Origin: Corynebacterium meridianum
GTDB lineage: Bacteria > Actinomycetota > Actinomycetes > Mycobacteriales > Mycobacteriaceae
DNA length: 64,000 bases
Reading direction: 5' to 3'
NCBI RefSeq assembly: GCF_016342265.1
Contig: NZ_JAEIOS010000013.1
Location: forward strand, 62,001-126,000
The translations under genes were made by a program, and so were the position numbers. Shown here one piece after another: positions 19,139-30,783 of the stretch. Numbering within the stretch: the first letter of the stretch is position 1; the number at the start of each line of letters is the position of its first letter. Under the pieces are notes generated by a model. The model was not told the DNA's origin. It ran no database searches and was given only the letters and a program-made list of their open reading frames with translations.

Positions 19139-19816
19139 TCATCTGCGTCTCGGGATGACGATGACCGTCGCCGGCTCGTCGACCACACCCTCACCTGCGG
19201 TGACGATCCGCGCCGGCCCTCCTCCGGCCCGGTTGATCTCCCGTGCGTCCCGGTCGAGTTCCTCCCGCACGGACGAGCCTTTGAGCGCCATCATCTCGCC
19301 GCCGCGGGCGACGAGGGGGAGCGACCAGCCCGCGAGCTTCCCGAGAGGAGCCACAGCCCGCGAGGTGACGACCCGGAACCGACCGACCTGTTCCCGCACC
19401 GCCTTCTCCTCGGCCCGACCCCGGACGACGGTGACATTTTCCAGCCCGAGGTCGTCGACGACCTCGGAGAGGTACGTCGACCGTTTGAGCAGCGGCTCTA
19501 TCAGAGTGATGTCCAGGTCCGGTCGCGCGAGGGCGAGTGGGATCCCGGGAAGTCCCGCACCCGAGCCGATGTCCGCCACCCGGATCCCGTCCACCCGGGG
19601 AATGATCTCGCCGAGCACCGCACAGTTCAGGATATGGCGGTCCCACAGCCGCGGAATCTCGCGGGGGCCGATGAAGCCCCGGACCGCGCCGTCCGTCGCC
19701 AGTGAACGGTGGTACGCGATCGCCATGTCCAGGTTGGTGCCGAAGATCGCTTCAGCTGCGGACGGGGGAGTGGCCAGTTCTTCCGGATCAGTCTCTGGTG
19801 GTTTCACGTGAAACAT
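19139..19816 (-). CDS. rsmG: 16S rRNA (guanine527-N7)-methyltransferase
   Basis: About 225 residues from the ATG at 19816. The SAM-binding motif VADIGSGAGLPGIPLAL is near residue 70, followed by a Rossmann fold; the family methylates G527 of 16S rRNA. The first codons (MFHVKP) encode the parS palindrome, a recurring arrangement near bacterial origins. A GTG at 19831 is an alternative start; neither start has a good ribosome-binding site. No gene for the R3H/Jag protein that often sits between yidC and rsmG is present here. Confidence 0.93.
   Translation of the reverse strand: MFHVKPPETDPEELATPPSAAEAIFGTNLDMAIAYHRSLATDGAVRGFIGPREIPRLWDRHILNCAVLGEIIPRVDGIRVADIGSGAGLPGIPLALARPDLDITLIEPLLKRSTYLSEVVDDLGLENVTVVRGRAEEKAVREQVGRFRVVTSRAVAPLGKLAGWSLPLVARGGEMMALKGSSVREELDRDAREINRAGGGPARIVTAGEGVVDEPATVIVIPRRR
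19800..19815. other. parS centromere-like site 2
   Basis: GGTTTCACGTGAAACA, identical to the site at 2745-2760, overlaps the first codons of rsmG. It lies about 3 kb left of dnaA and is a strong ParB loading site by sequence. Confidence 0.95.
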
Positions 19817-19876
19817 CTTTCCATGTGGCACTGCGGGGGCACAGTCCGGCCCGCACCCTCGGCCTCAAACACACGA

Positions 19877-19908
19877 AAGAGCCCCACAGGGAGTCCTGTG
19901 GGGCTCTT
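19877..19908 (-). terminator. Terminator after yidC
   Basis: A perfect 14-bp stem (AAGAGCCCCACAGG at 19877-19890, partner at 19895-19908) with a 4-nt loop. On the minus strand it is followed by TTTCG, placing a transcription end between yidC and rsmG. Confidence 0.85.
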
Positions 19909-19924
19909 CCAGTGAACCGGTTGA

Positions 19925-21061
19925 TTACCGCCGCTTCTTGCGCTTCTTCTTCGACTTCGTCACCGGCGGCTCACCGGTGGAGATCCCTTCCTGTGCGTCG
20001 TCCGGGTCGCCGGAATCGGTGACCGGTGCATCCTCCGCTGCGGCGGGGCCATCTCCTACCACCTGATCAATGCTGAGAGTCCCGTTTCCCGAGGATCCCC
20101 GACGCTTCTTCTTCGGGGCCTTCTTCGGATTCTCGGGGCGCACACCGGGCTTGGGGGCGGTGGCCCGCTTGGCCTGCTTCTTCTGCTCTTCCTCGGCGGC
20201 TTCCTCACGGTCCAGCTTCGCGAAGATCCAACGCTGCTGGAAGAAGGTCCAGATGTTGTTGGCACCCATGTAGCAGAGGAGGCCGATGTGCCAGAAGATA
20301 CCGGTGAACACGATCATGGCCGGGAAGAACCAGACCATCATCTTGTTCATCATCTCCATCTGCGACTGCATCTGCGCACTCGCCATGCTCTTCTGCTTGC
20401 CGCTGGCGATGCGTTCACGCTGGCGGTTGATGGACATCTTCGCGTTGAAGTGCGTGGCCACAGCGGTGAGGATGATCAACGGCACCGCGACGAACACGAT
20501 GTTCATCCGGGTGAAGTCGATGGGCTGGAAAGCCTCGTACATGTCGCCGGGCATCTTGATGTAGGCCGAGATCGGTACCCCGAAGAGGCGCGCGTCCAGG
20601 AAGGACTGGACGTCGGTGGGGGAGAAGATGTAGTTCGCGAGCTGCCGGTTCTCCTCGATGGACAGACCCAGCTGCCCGGGTCCCGAACCGGTCCGGTTGA
20701 AGGACCGCAGGACGTGGAACAGGCCGAAGAACACCGGCATCTGGACGAGGATCGGCAGGCAACCGGCGATCGGATTGACCCCGGCCTCCTTGTTGATCCG
20801 CCGGGTCTCCTCCATGATCTTGGTCTGGTCGCCCTTCCAGCGTTCCTTCACCTCGGCGAGCTGGGGCTGCAGCGCCTGCATCTTCATCGACGACCGCATC
20901 TGGTTGAGCATCGGCTTAACCAGAAGGACCCGGATGGTGAAGGTCAGGAACACGATGGCCAGGACCCAGGAGACACCGGATCCGGATCCGAAGGGGACAC
21001 TGAAGACCTTGTGCCAGAACCAGAGAATGGCCGAAATTGGCCAGTAGACGAAATCAAGCAC
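19925..21061 (-). CDS. yidC: Membrane protein insertase YidC/Oxa1
   Basis: About 378 residues from a GTG at 21061. An N-terminal helix (FVYWPISAILWFWHKVF) precedes the conserved core of about five helices. The hydrophilic-groove region carries KPMLNQMRSSMKMQALQPQLAEV and is followed by PIAGCLPILVQMPVFFGLFHVL. The Gram-positive-type protein lacks a large periplasmic domain. The C-terminal tail is rich in Lys/Arg (KSKKKRKKRR), which may contact ribosomes. Only 7 nt separate it from yidD. An upstream extension of the frame to 21379 overlaps yidD and was rejected. Confidence 0.95.
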   Translation of the reverse strand: MLDFVYWPISAILWFWHKVFSVPFGSGSGVSWVLAIVFLTFTIRVLLVKPMLNQMRSSMKMQALQPQLAEVKERWKGDQTKIMEETRRINKEAGVNPIAGCLPILVQMPVFFGLFHVLRSFNRTGSGPGQLGLSIEENRQLANYIFSPTDVQSFLDARLFGVPISAYIKMPGDMYEAFQPIDFTRMNIVFVAVPLIILTAVATHFNAKMSINRQRERIASGKQKSMASAQMQSQMEMMNKMMVWFFPAMIVFTGIFWHIGLLCYMGANNIWTFFQQRWIFAKLDREEAAEEEQKKQAKRATAPKPGVRPENPKKAPKKKRRGSSGNGTLSIDQVVGDGPAAAEDAPVTDSGDPDDAQEGISTGEPPVTKSKKKRKKRR

Positions 21062-21068
21062 TTTTGAG

Positions 21069-21425
21069 TCAGGACTCCTTGGTGGTGGTGGGTGTGCAGT
21101 GGGGGCAGCCGGGACGATCCTCCGTCGCCCGGAACTGAGGCGCAGGATCGTAACCACCCGGATGCCAGGGTCCGCACTTGGACAACCGCACAAGCGTGAG
21201 CACGATGCCGGTGACCGCACCCCGCGCTGAGATGACCTGGAGGGCGTACGCACTGCAGGTCGGCTCGAAACGGCAGGTGGAACCCATCTTAAGGGGTGAT
21301 ATGTAGTTTTGGTAGAAACGGACCCCGGACAGAAGCGCCCGGGATACCGCGGACTCCCGCGGACGACGCCCGGGTTCAACGGACGACGCCCCGCACCGGG
21401 GGCACGTTCGGGGACTGTCAGCCAC
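21069..21425 (-). CDS. yidD: Membrane protein insertion efficiency factor YidD
   Basis: About 118 residues from a GTG at 21425 that overlaps the rnpA stop by 8 nt. The diagnostic block [29 protein letters not shown] carries the conserved cysteines, followed by [12 protein letters not shown]. An added N-terminal stretch contains CPRCG, a possible metal knuckle not typical of the short YidD proteins. It assists YidC-dependent insertion and lies in the usual rpmH-rnpA-yidD-yidC order. Confidence 0.92.
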   Translation of the reverse strand: MADSPRTCPRCGASSVEPGRRPRESAVSRALLSGVRFYQNYISPLKMGSTCRFEPTCSAYALQVISARGAVTGIVLTLVRLSKCGPWHPGGYDPAPQFRATEDRPGCPHCTPTTTKES

Positions 21426-21783
21426 CGGTCCGGCCCCGGATTCTGCCCAGAGCTTTCCGAACATCACGATCGAGATCGCGTCCGGGAGCATCCGCGGCGC
21501 GTGGCAGGGCCCGGATGACGACGTCGCAGTCGGTATCGAGGTCCGCCACCAGCGCAGCGCAGACATGCCGAAGCCGTCGGGAGACGCGGTGACGGATCAC
21601 CGCATTCCCGACGGCCTTGGAAACGATGAGACCGAACCTGGGTCCGCCACAACGGGCTTCGCCGGGTTCGGTCTGCGTGTGCCGCAGGTGCACGATGACC
21701 GTCTTCGAGCCCGCTCGGCGTCCACCACGGATCGTCCGGCTGAAATCGGACGGGGTGGAGAGTCGATGCTCTTTAGGTAACAC
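21418..21783 (-). CDS. rnpA: Ribonuclease P protein component
   Basis: A 121-residue basic protein from a GTG start (VLPKEHRLS). The RNR-type motif [18 protein letters not shown] and the [13 protein letters not shown] segment are typical. With the RNA subunit it trims tRNA 5' ends. It is 27 bp after rpmH, the near-universal arrangement next to oriC. Confidence 0.96.
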   Translation of the reverse strand: MLPKEHRLSTPSDFSRTIRGGRRAGSKTVIVHLRHTQTEPGEARCGGPRFGLIVSKAVGNAVIRHRVSRRLRHVCAALVADLDTDCDVVIRALPRAADAPGRDLDRDVRKALGRIRGRTGG

Positions 21784-21810
21784 CCGTGAACCTGCGATCC
21801 CGCCCGCTGA

Positions 21811-21954
21811 TTAAGCGGTCAGGGAAGCACGGCCCTTGCGACGGCGAGCCGTCACGATGGCGCGACCAGCACGGGTGCGCATACGAGTACGGAAGCCGTG
21901 CACGCGTGCGCGACGACGGTTGTTCGGCTGGAACGTCCGCTTGCCCTTTGCCAC
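21811..21954 (-). CDS. rpmH: 50S ribosomal protein L34
   Basis: A 47-residue protein reading from GTG 21954: [20 protein letters not shown] and onward, ending [10 protein letters not shown], followed by TAA. This is a standard L34 sequence. GAGGAG lies 8 bases before the start. The gene marks the left edge of oriC. Confidence 0.98.
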   Translation of the reverse strand: MAKGKRTFQPNNRRRARVHGFRTRMRTRAGRAIVTARRRKGRASLTA

Positions 21955-22429
21955 GGTGAACACTCCTCAAATTTGCGGGTGAGCCACACATCGGGCCGGT
22001 CGGGGAACCCGGATACCGGAGGGCCACCGTCCGCTGTGCCGGGGCACACGGGACGGGTGATCGCCCTCTTCGCCGGGTGCCGAGACATGGGCACCGGTTG
22101 TGCATCTCACCCTAAGGTGGATGATTTTTCTGCTGCCCGGGACGCGATCGACGACGTCACGTGGAGCGACATTCGTCCAGGCGGTTCCCGGAACACAACG
22201 CAGCGGTGGCGCGGCGAACGGATCGGCCGGAACACGACGAACCGGAAAACCCGGGATGCCGGTACTGCGGCCATCCGGCTTACCGGCCGGTGCTGCGTGG
22301 GACGCACCGGAACAGACCGGACACAAGTGTCCACCCTGATTGATGCGTTGAGACTAGGCCAGATTACGTGCAGGTTGATGGTTCGACAAATCGACACGCC
22401 GCCGGAGAAACCGGAAGCTTAAATGACAT

Positions 22430-22972
22430 TTCCGTAATTATCCCCCTCTCCATCCGGCCTCCGTGACGCGTTTTCGCGGGCAGACACCACCGGAGACGCA
22501 CCGCATCCATGCCTCGGGGGCAACGGCATTCGGCCGGCCGTCTAGACAGCGGTCCGCGGTGGCAGGTAACAATGAAGCAGCCGTAGAACCACAGCCTGTG
22601 GATGTCCCGCACTGTGAATAACTCTCAACTTCAACTTGAGGATATTCAGATTCTCTGACGAATCCCCAGGTTAAAGCGGTCGAGACATCCGGTTGATTCT
22701 ATCCACAGGCCATCCGGTACCCTGTGGAGAACGAGAACCATGAACCGTTGTCCACAGATGTGGATAACTCTGTGGAACCTGCTGGACAACGACCACACAG
22801 AGGTGTGGACGAACCGGTGGAGAATGACAGTTTCCTGTTCCACCGCCGCTGATCCGCGCCGGCACCCGGGCCACGGAATGAACACCTGCACTTCCCGACC
22901 GTCCCGTTCATGTTCCACCGGGAGGTGCAGACCGCCGGTGTCCGGCGCAGACCACAGACGACGTACAGAAGG
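22430..22972. other. oriC: oriC left part: DnaA-box cluster upstream of dnaA
   Basis: The 1018-bp rpmH-dnaA interval has no convincing gene. Perfect DnaA boxes are TTGTCCACA at 22748-22756 and TGTGGATAA at 22759-22767. One-mismatch boxes lie at 22699-22707 (CTATCCACA), 22723-22731 (TGTGGAGAA) and 22804-22812 (TGTGGACGA), with weaker ones around them. An AT-richer stretch at about 22415-22445 and another at 22620-22680 could melt. The region probably also drives dnaA and rpmH transcription. Confidence 0.85.
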
Positions 22973-24721
22973 ATGACCGTGACGGATACTTCACCCCAGC
23001 AGATCTGGGATCGGGTAGTGACCGAGCTCACTGAATTAGCCGGAAAACCCGGAAGCGGAGTTCCTCCCCTCGGCCCGATGCAGGCAGCCAACATGCAGCT
23101 AGTCCGGATCGTCGCGCTCGTCCCGGGTTTCGCCGTACTCACCACACCGCACCTTTTCGCCAAGAACATGATCGAGAAGGACTTCGGGGAGCCGATCAAG
23201 CAGATCCTCTCCGAGATCCTGGGCAGTCCACACGGCATCGCCGTATCCGTCGCACCGGAGACACCCGCGGAAACCCAGCGGGCGGAACTCCCACACCGCG
23301 ATCCCTTCCACAGCGGGAGTCAGCGGTTCGATGATCGGCCCGATGTCGATTCCACGGCTTCCCGGCAGCAGGCCGGCGGCCAACGGCGGGTGCGGGACAA
23401 CCTGGATCAATCCCTGCGCGGGCGAGCGGGGATCGACAACTACACCACGCACCCCGAGGACCCGGATGCACCGACCCTCTTCTCGGCGGGCGGTCCCCGG
23501 GGAGTGCAGAACCACCCGGGCGGTCAACTGCCCACCGACGCCACCGCGGACGGCGACACCGACTATCCGTCGAGCGAGGGCTGGCGGGCCACGGTCGCGC
23601 GGGCCACGGAGAACTCCCGGAAGCAGCCCCAGCGCAACAGTGGCCAGCGGATCGTCCGGGAGAAGACCGCGAGGAACCCCCACCGGGCCGCGTCCCTGAA
23701 TGAGCGATACACCTTCGACACCTTCGTCACCGGTTCGTCCAACCGCTTCGCCCAGGCAGCGGCCATCGCGGTCGCCGAATCTCCCGCTCAGGCCTTCAAC
23801 CCCCTGTTCATCTGGGGCGGATCCGGCCTGGGGAAGACACATCTGCTGCACGCCGCGGGGCATTATTCGCAGGAACTGCAACCTGACCTCCGCGTGTTGT
23901 ACGTCTCCAGTGAGGAATTCACCAACGACTACATCAACTCGGTCCGCGACGATCGTCAGGAATCGTTCAAACGCCGGTACCGGAATCTCGATGTGCTCAT
24001 GGTCGACGACATCCAGTTCCTCGAGGGCAAGGAAGGTACGCAGGAGGAGTTCTTCCACACGTTCAACGCACTCCACCAGGCCGACAAGCAGATCATCCTG
24101 TCCTCGGACCGGCCACCGCGCCAGTTGACCACGCTGACCGACCGGCTCCGGACCCGCTTCGAGGGTGGGTTGATCACCGACGTCCAGCCGCCTGACCTCG
24201 AGACCCGCATCGCGATTCTCGAGAAGAAAGCGGGACTGGAGGGAACCGTGGTGTCGCGGGATGTGCTGGAACTCATCGCCTCCCGCTACGAGTCCTCGAT
24301 CCGGGAACTCGAGGGGGCACTCATCCGCGTCACCGCATTCTCCTCTCTGAATGGGACGAGCATAGACATGGCCACGGCGATGTCCGCGTTGTCGGACATC
24401 ATGCCCGAGGCAGCGGACATCGAGATCACCGCGAACACGATCATCGAGGTCACCGCGGACTACTTCAACATCAGTGTCAAGGAGCTGTGCGGCACCGGTA
24501 AGGCCCGCCCGATCGCCCGGGCCCGGCAGTTGGCGATGTACCTCTGCCGGGAGCTCACGGATCTGTCGCTACCCAAGATCGGTGCGAGCTTCGGCGGGAA
24601 AGATCACACCACGGTCATGTACGCGGACCGGAAGATCCGGAAGGAGATGACCGAGAAGCATGACACCTACGATCAGATCCAGGAGCTCACGCGAATAGTG
24701 AAGACACGCGGGCGGGCGTAG
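22973..24721 (+). CDS. dnaA: Chromosomal replication initiator DnaA
   Basis: About 582 residues. Domain I (about 1-90) is followed by a long low-complexity domain II (about 90-245). Domain III starts near NERYTFDTFVTGSSNRFA, with Walker A GGSGLGKTH and Walker B VDDIQFLEGKEGTQEEFF. Domain IV contains the DnaA signature GGKDHTTVMYADRKI. AGAAGG at 22967-22972 abuts the ATG at 22973, so the in-frame GTG at 22979 (spacing 6) may be the real start. The frame is open to 22910 but upstream codons lack a ribosome-binding site. Confidence 0.97.
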   Translation: MTVTDTSPQQIWDRVVTELTELAGKPGSGVPPLGPMQAANMQLVRIVALVPGFAVLTTPHLFAKNMIEKDFGEPIKQILSEILGSPHGIAVSVAPETPAETQRAELPHRDPFHSGSQRFDDRPDVDSTASRQQAGGQRRVRDNLDQSLRGRAGIDNYTTHPEDPDAPTLFSAGGPRGVQNHPGGQLPTDATADGDTDYPSSEGWRATVARATENSRKQPQRNSGQRIVREKTARNPHRAASLNERYTFDTFVTGSSNRFAQAAAIAVAESPAQAFNPLFIWGGSGLGKTHLLHAAGHYSQELQPDLRVLYVSSEEFTNDYINSVRDDRQESFKRRYRNLDVLMVDDIQFLEGKEGTQEEFFHTFNALHQADKQIILSSDRPPRQLTTLTDRLRTRFEGGLITDVQPPDLETRIAILEKKAGLEGTVVSRDVLELIASRYESSIRELEGALIRVTAFSSLNGTSIDMATAMSALSDIMPEAADIEITANTIIEVTADYFNISVKELCGTGKARPIARARQLAMYLCRELTDLSLPKIGASFGGKDHTTVMYADRKIRKEMTEKHDTYDQIQELTRIVKTRGRA

Positions 24722-25407
24722 GAGACGGCTCTCCGACCGGAGAGGGAGGCACCCCTGGCAGGGGTGCCTCCCTTTTTGCCGTCTCGACGTCCCCTGGCCG
24801 GTCGGGAAGTTGTCCACAGGTGTTGTCCACAGCTGTGTAATTTCAAAGATGTAATTTGGTGATCCTCGACACAATCTTTGAAACCTGGTCGCGACGGGAC
24901 CCACGGTGGACAACTCGTGGAGACCTGTTGAGCAACACCGCCCGAACGGTGGATGACCTGTGGGTGAATCAGCGGGGGCCGGAATCCATCCACAACCCGT
25001 CGATGTTGTCCACATGATTCCCACAGACCGACCCACACCCCGAATCGCCGGGCGGACCACACCCGATGGCACTGATTCCACAGTTTGCACAGGACTTACT
25101 GTTACACCCTTCTTTTCCCTTGGTAGATCTAAAGAAGAAAGAGGGGGTGTGGGTAAACGGCGTCCATACGGTGCCACGGTGACCGGCGGAACCGCCGGCA
25201 GCGGAGGGATGTTTGTAATTCCAGGTTTCCCACCAACCGCTCGCCGGGTACGTTGGTCTGTAATCACATGAAGCGATGTCCCGGGCCCGGTTTCACCCGT
25301 TCGGTGACAACGCTCCGGCAGCAGTGCACCCGTTCCGGTCGAACACCGGAGCATGTCGCTGTGTCGCGTCGCAGTGTTCGACCACGTCTTGAGGAGCTTC
25401 AACGAGC
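24722..25407. other. oriC: oriC right part: dnaA-dnaN intergenic region
   Basis: 686 bp without a gene. Perfect TTGTCCACA boxes lie at 24810-24818, 24823-24831 and 25006-25014, and a one-mismatch box at 24905-24913. A 10-bp inverted repeat (24841-24850 with 24874-24883) sits in AT-rich DNA just after the first two boxes and is a good candidate unwinding element. Another AT-rich stretch at 25095-25140 precedes dnaN. The dnaA transcript may end at the GC-rich hairpin near 24750-24780. Confidence 0.85.
24841..24883. repeat. 10-bp inverted repeat in AT-rich oriC segment
   Basis: TTTCAAAGAT at 24841-24850 pairs perfectly with ATCTTTGAAA at 24874-24883 across 23 nt. GTAATTT also occurs twice (24837-24843 and 24851-24857). 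Low GC compared with the rest of the window suggests duplex unwinding or an initiator-binding site. Confidence 0.6.
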
Positions 25408-26589
25408 ATGGAGTCACAATCGGTGTCATTCCGGGTGTCCAAGGATGACCTGGCGGGAGCCGTGGCCTGGGTGGCACGCAGCCTCCCGAGCAAGCCCACC
25501 CAGCCTGTTCTCCGAGGCATGCTCATCACCGCCGATGACGACGGTCTGGAGCTCGCCGGGTACGACTACGAGGTCTCGACACAGGTTCGGATCCCGGCCG
25601 AGGTCACCGAGATGGGTCGGGTCGCCGTCGCCGGCAAACTCATCGCCGACATCACCGCAACCCTGCCCAACAAACCCGTCGAGTTCGAACTCAACGGATC
25701 AACTGTGCAGGTCAAATGCGGATCCTCACGCTTCGAACTGCCGAGCATTCCGCTCGACGACTACCCCCAGCTGCCGACCCTCCCGGAGACAACCGGCACG
25801 ATCAACCCGAAACTGTTCACCGAGGCCGTGACCCAGGTCGCCACCGCGGCCGGCAGAGATGACACCCTGCCGATGCTCACCGGCGTGCACATGGAGATCA
25901 ACGGCCCGGAGCTGCTTCTCGTGGCCACCGACCGCTTCCGGATGGCCGTACGCACACTGGGATGGAACTCCGCTGACCCGGAGGCCACGGCGAAGCTGCT
26001 CATCCCGGCGAAGACCCTCCTCGACAACGCCCGCACCCTGGACGGCGCGAATGACGACATCGAGATCGCTGTCGGGGCGGGAGCGGACATCGGCAGCGAG
26101 GGACTGTTCGGCGTCCACGCGGACGCCCGCCGCACCACGACGCGCCTCCTGGACGCCCAGTTCCCCAACTTCCGACCCCTCCTGCCGAAGAACCACAAGG
26201 CACTCGCGAGCGTCGAGATCGCCCCCCTCATCGATGCGATCCGCCGCGTCGCCCTGGTCGCCGACCGGAACGCCCAGATCCGGATGGAATTCTCCGAGGG
26301 ACAGGTCATCCTCTCCGCGGGCGGTTCCGACGCCGGTCACGCCGAGGAGATCCTCCCCTGTGCGTTCACCGGTGAACCACTGCTCACCGCCTTCAACGCC
26401 GGCTACCTGAAGGACGGCCTCGCCGTCGTGCGGACGGAGCGTGTGGTCTTCGGGTTCACGGATCCGTCACGGCCCGCCATCCTCATCCCGGAGCCCGCCG
26501 ACCTGCCCGAAGCCGACGAGGACGGAACCTTCACCACCCCGGACACCGATTTCACGTATCTCCTGATGCCGGTCCGTCTTCCCGGCTGA
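25408..26589 (+). CDS. dnaN: DNA polymerase III beta subunit (sliding clamp)
   Basis: A 393-residue clamp with three repeated domains, starting SFRVSKDDLAGAVAWVARSLPSKPTQPVLRGM and ending in the conserved MPVRLPG. It tethers polymerase III and other partners to DNA. GAGGAG at 25391-25396 supports the ATG. Confidence 0.98.
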   Translation: MESQSVSFRVSKDDLAGAVAWVARSLPSKPTQPVLRGMLITADDDGLELAGYDYEVSTQVRIPAEVTEMGRVAVAGKLIADITATLPNKPVEFELNGSTVQVKCGSSRFELPSIPLDDYPQLPTLPETTGTINPKLFTEAVTQVATAAGRDDTLPMLTGVHMEINGPELLLVATDRFRMAVRTLGWNSADPEATAKLLIPAKTLLDNARTLDGANDDIEIAVGAGADIGSEGLFGVHADARRTTTRLLDAQFPNFRPLLPKNHKALASVEIAPLIDAIRRVALVADRNAQIRMEFSEGQVILSAGGSDAGHAEEILPCAFTGEPLLTAFNAGYLKDGLAVVRTERVVFGFTDPSRPAILIPEPADLPEADEDGTFTTPDTDFTYLLMPVRLPG

Positions 26590-26649
26590 GATACCCCCGG
26601 AAAGGTCGCATCTGTCGTGTGGTCCGCGTGAAGGAGTGAAAGGCGAAGA

Positions 26650-27876
26650 GTGCACATCCGTTCCCTGACGTTGCGTGATTTCCGCTCCTGGCCGAATCTC
26701 TCGCTCAATCTCCGCCCCGGTGTCACTGTTCTGGTCGGGCGAAACGGACACGGTAAGACGAACATCGTCGAGGCCGTCGGATATCTCGCCCATCTCGGAT
26801 CACACCGCGTGTCGGGTGACGGACCGCTCGTCCGGTCCGGCGCCGATGACGCCAGGATCTCCGCGGTGGCCGTCAACAACGGACGTGAACTCGCGGCCCA
26901 TCTGCTGATAAAGCCGCGGGGCGGAAATCTCGCGCAATTGAACCGGACTAGACTGGATTCTCCACGCGGACTGCTCGGCGTCGTCAAGACGGTGCTTTTC
27001 GCACCCGAGGACATCTCTCTCGTACGCGGTGAGCCGGTTGAGCGCCGTCGCTACCTCGACGAGGTACTCGCCACCCGCTATCCCCGGATGGCGGGAGTCA
27101 AGGGCGACTACGACAAGGTACTCCGGCAGCGCAACGCGCTCCTCCGTTCCGCATCCGGGGCACTCCGACGAGGCTACGACAGCGACGACGGAGCCGCGGC
27201 ACTAACCACACTCGATGCGTGGGATGGTCAGCTGGCGGCGTTCGGTGGACAACTCACCGCCGCCCGGATCGCGCTGGTCGCTGAGCTGGGCGAACACGTC
27301 ACCACCGCATACGGCATCATCGCACCGGAATCGAGGCCGCCCAGTCTCAACTACCGGAGCACCATCACTACGGCCCCGGACGACTGCTGTGACGCAGAGG
27401 TCCTGGAGGCCGCGATGCTGACTGACCTGGCCCACAACCGGAACCGGGAAATCGAACGGGGACAGTCACTCGTCGGACCCCACCGGGACGACCTGGAGCT
27501 CATGCTCGGAAACGAACCCGCACGGGGATTCGCCAGCCACGGGGAGACGTGGTCTTTTGCCCTGGCGCTGCGACTCGGGGTGTTCTCCCTGTTCCGAGCC
27601 GATGGAACGGATCCGATACTGATCCTCGACGACGTCTTCGCCGAACTCGACGCCTCCCGACGGGAGGCGCTCACCCAGATCGCCAAGACCGCGGAGCAGG
27701 TTCTCATCACCGCGGCAGTCGACGGAGATCTGCCCGCCAACCTCGACGGATCCGCCCGGATCCACCGTGTCTCGATGATCACCGACGACTCCGACAGATA
27801 CTCGGTCCTCGATGCAGTGGCCGACCGCTCCGCGGAGGCGTCCGACGCCGACAGACCCGGAGACGACGACCGATGA
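26650..27876 (+). CDS. recF: DNA replication and repair protein RecF
   Basis: A 408-residue SMC-like ATPase from a GTG start, with Walker [10 protein letters not shown] near residue 34, the ABC signature region [14 protein letters not shown] and Walker [13 protein letters not shown]. It helps load RecA at gaps. Its stop overlaps the next start by 4 nt (ATGA). Confidence 0.97.
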   Translation: MHIRSLTLRDFRSWPNLSLNLRPGVTVLVGRNGHGKTNIVEAVGYLAHLGSHRVSGDGPLVRSGADDARISAVAVNNGRELAAHLLIKPRGGNLAQLNRTRLDSPRGLLGVVKTVLFAPEDISLVRGEPVERRRYLDEVLATRYPRMAGVKGDYDKVLRQRNALLRSASGALRRGYDSDDGAAALTTLDAWDGQLAAFGGQLTAARIALVAELGEHVTTAYGIIAPESRPPSLNYRSTITTAPDDCCDAEVLEAAMLTDLAHNRNREIERGQSLVGPHRDDLELMLGNEPARGFASHGETWSFALALRLGVFSLFRADGTDPILILDDVFAELDASRREALTQIAKTAEQVLITAAVDGDLPANLDGSARIHRVSMITDDSDRYSVLDAVADRSAEASDADRPGDDDR

Positions 27877-28424
27877 CGACTCCTGAGGAGCGCGCGGATT
27901 CCGTCACCGCGGCTTACCAGCACATCCGGGCAGTGGCACGGAAGCGGGGGAGCCGGTTGCCCGATGCAGGCCGTGGAACCGGTGGTGGACGTCGGTCCGT
28001 ACCCGCCACCCCGACCAACCGCCGGGTGGGGCGACCGACCGGGCCGGACGGGCGGGCACTCGGGCGCCCGGACAGAACGGAATCCGTGGGATCCGTGCTC
28101 GGCGACGAGATCAGACGCCGGGGCTGGGACCGTCCCATGGCCGGTGGGTGGGTCAAAGCCAACTGGGAGCTGCTCGTCGGAGAGCGGATCGCCCGGCACA
28201 GTCAGGTCCAGATGCTGAAGGACAAGCAGCTGTTCATCACCTGCGACTCGACCGCCTGGGCGACGAATCTCCGGCTGATGCAGCGCAACATCCTGCAGGT
28301 CATCTCGCAGAAGGTCGGACCCGACGTGGTTGCCGAGCTGAAGATTTTCGGACCTTCCCAACCCAGCTGGCGGAAGGGCCCTCTGCACGTCAAGGGACGG
28401 GGACCGAGGGACACCTACGGCTGA
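27873..28424 (+). CDS. dciA: DciA-type helicase-associated protein (DUF721)
   Basis: 183 residues. The N-terminal half is basic and disordered; the C-terminal DUF721 domain (about 90-165) contains [36 protein letters not shown]. DciA is the ancestral operator of the replicative helicase in bacteria lacking DnaC or DnaI. It is translationally coupled to recF. Confidence 0.92.
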   Translation: MTTPEERADSVTAAYQHIRAVARKRGSRLPDAGRGTGGGRRSVPATPTNRRVGRPTGPDGRALGRPDRTESVGSVLGDEIRRRGWDRPMAGGWVKANWELLVGERIARHSQVQMLKDKQLFITCDSTAWATNLRLMQRNILQVISQKVGPDVVAELKIFGPSQPSWRKGPLHVKGRGPRDTYG

Positions 28425-28514
28425 GGCGTAGGTGAGTTGTGACACATTCCCGGGCGACCTGGGGATACGTGTTTTTCCCCGGATGTGAGGCTCTCTGACG
28501 CTCCCAAGGTCGTG

Positions 28515-30679
<2,165 letters not shown>

Positions 30680-30727
30680 GCGCCTGCCGGCGGACCGGAG
30701 GGTCCGTGTCGCGCAGGAAGCGCTGAA

Positions 30728-30762
30728 GAGCACCGCCCCGGAAGATTCCCGGGGCGGTGCTC
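30728..30762. terminator. Bidirectional terminator between gyrB and the aldehyde dehydrogenase
   Basis: A 14-bp perfect stem (30728-30741 with 30749-30762) around a 7-nt loop, located between convergent genes. The T-tract is poor on both strands. Confidence 0.75.
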
Positions 30763-30783
30763 TCGTCGTGTCCGGGGACCGGA

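Noticed and set aside
20288-21067. 259-codon plus-strand open frame rich in His/Asp
   Set aside because: It is antisense to yidC; composition is typical of an antisense shadow.
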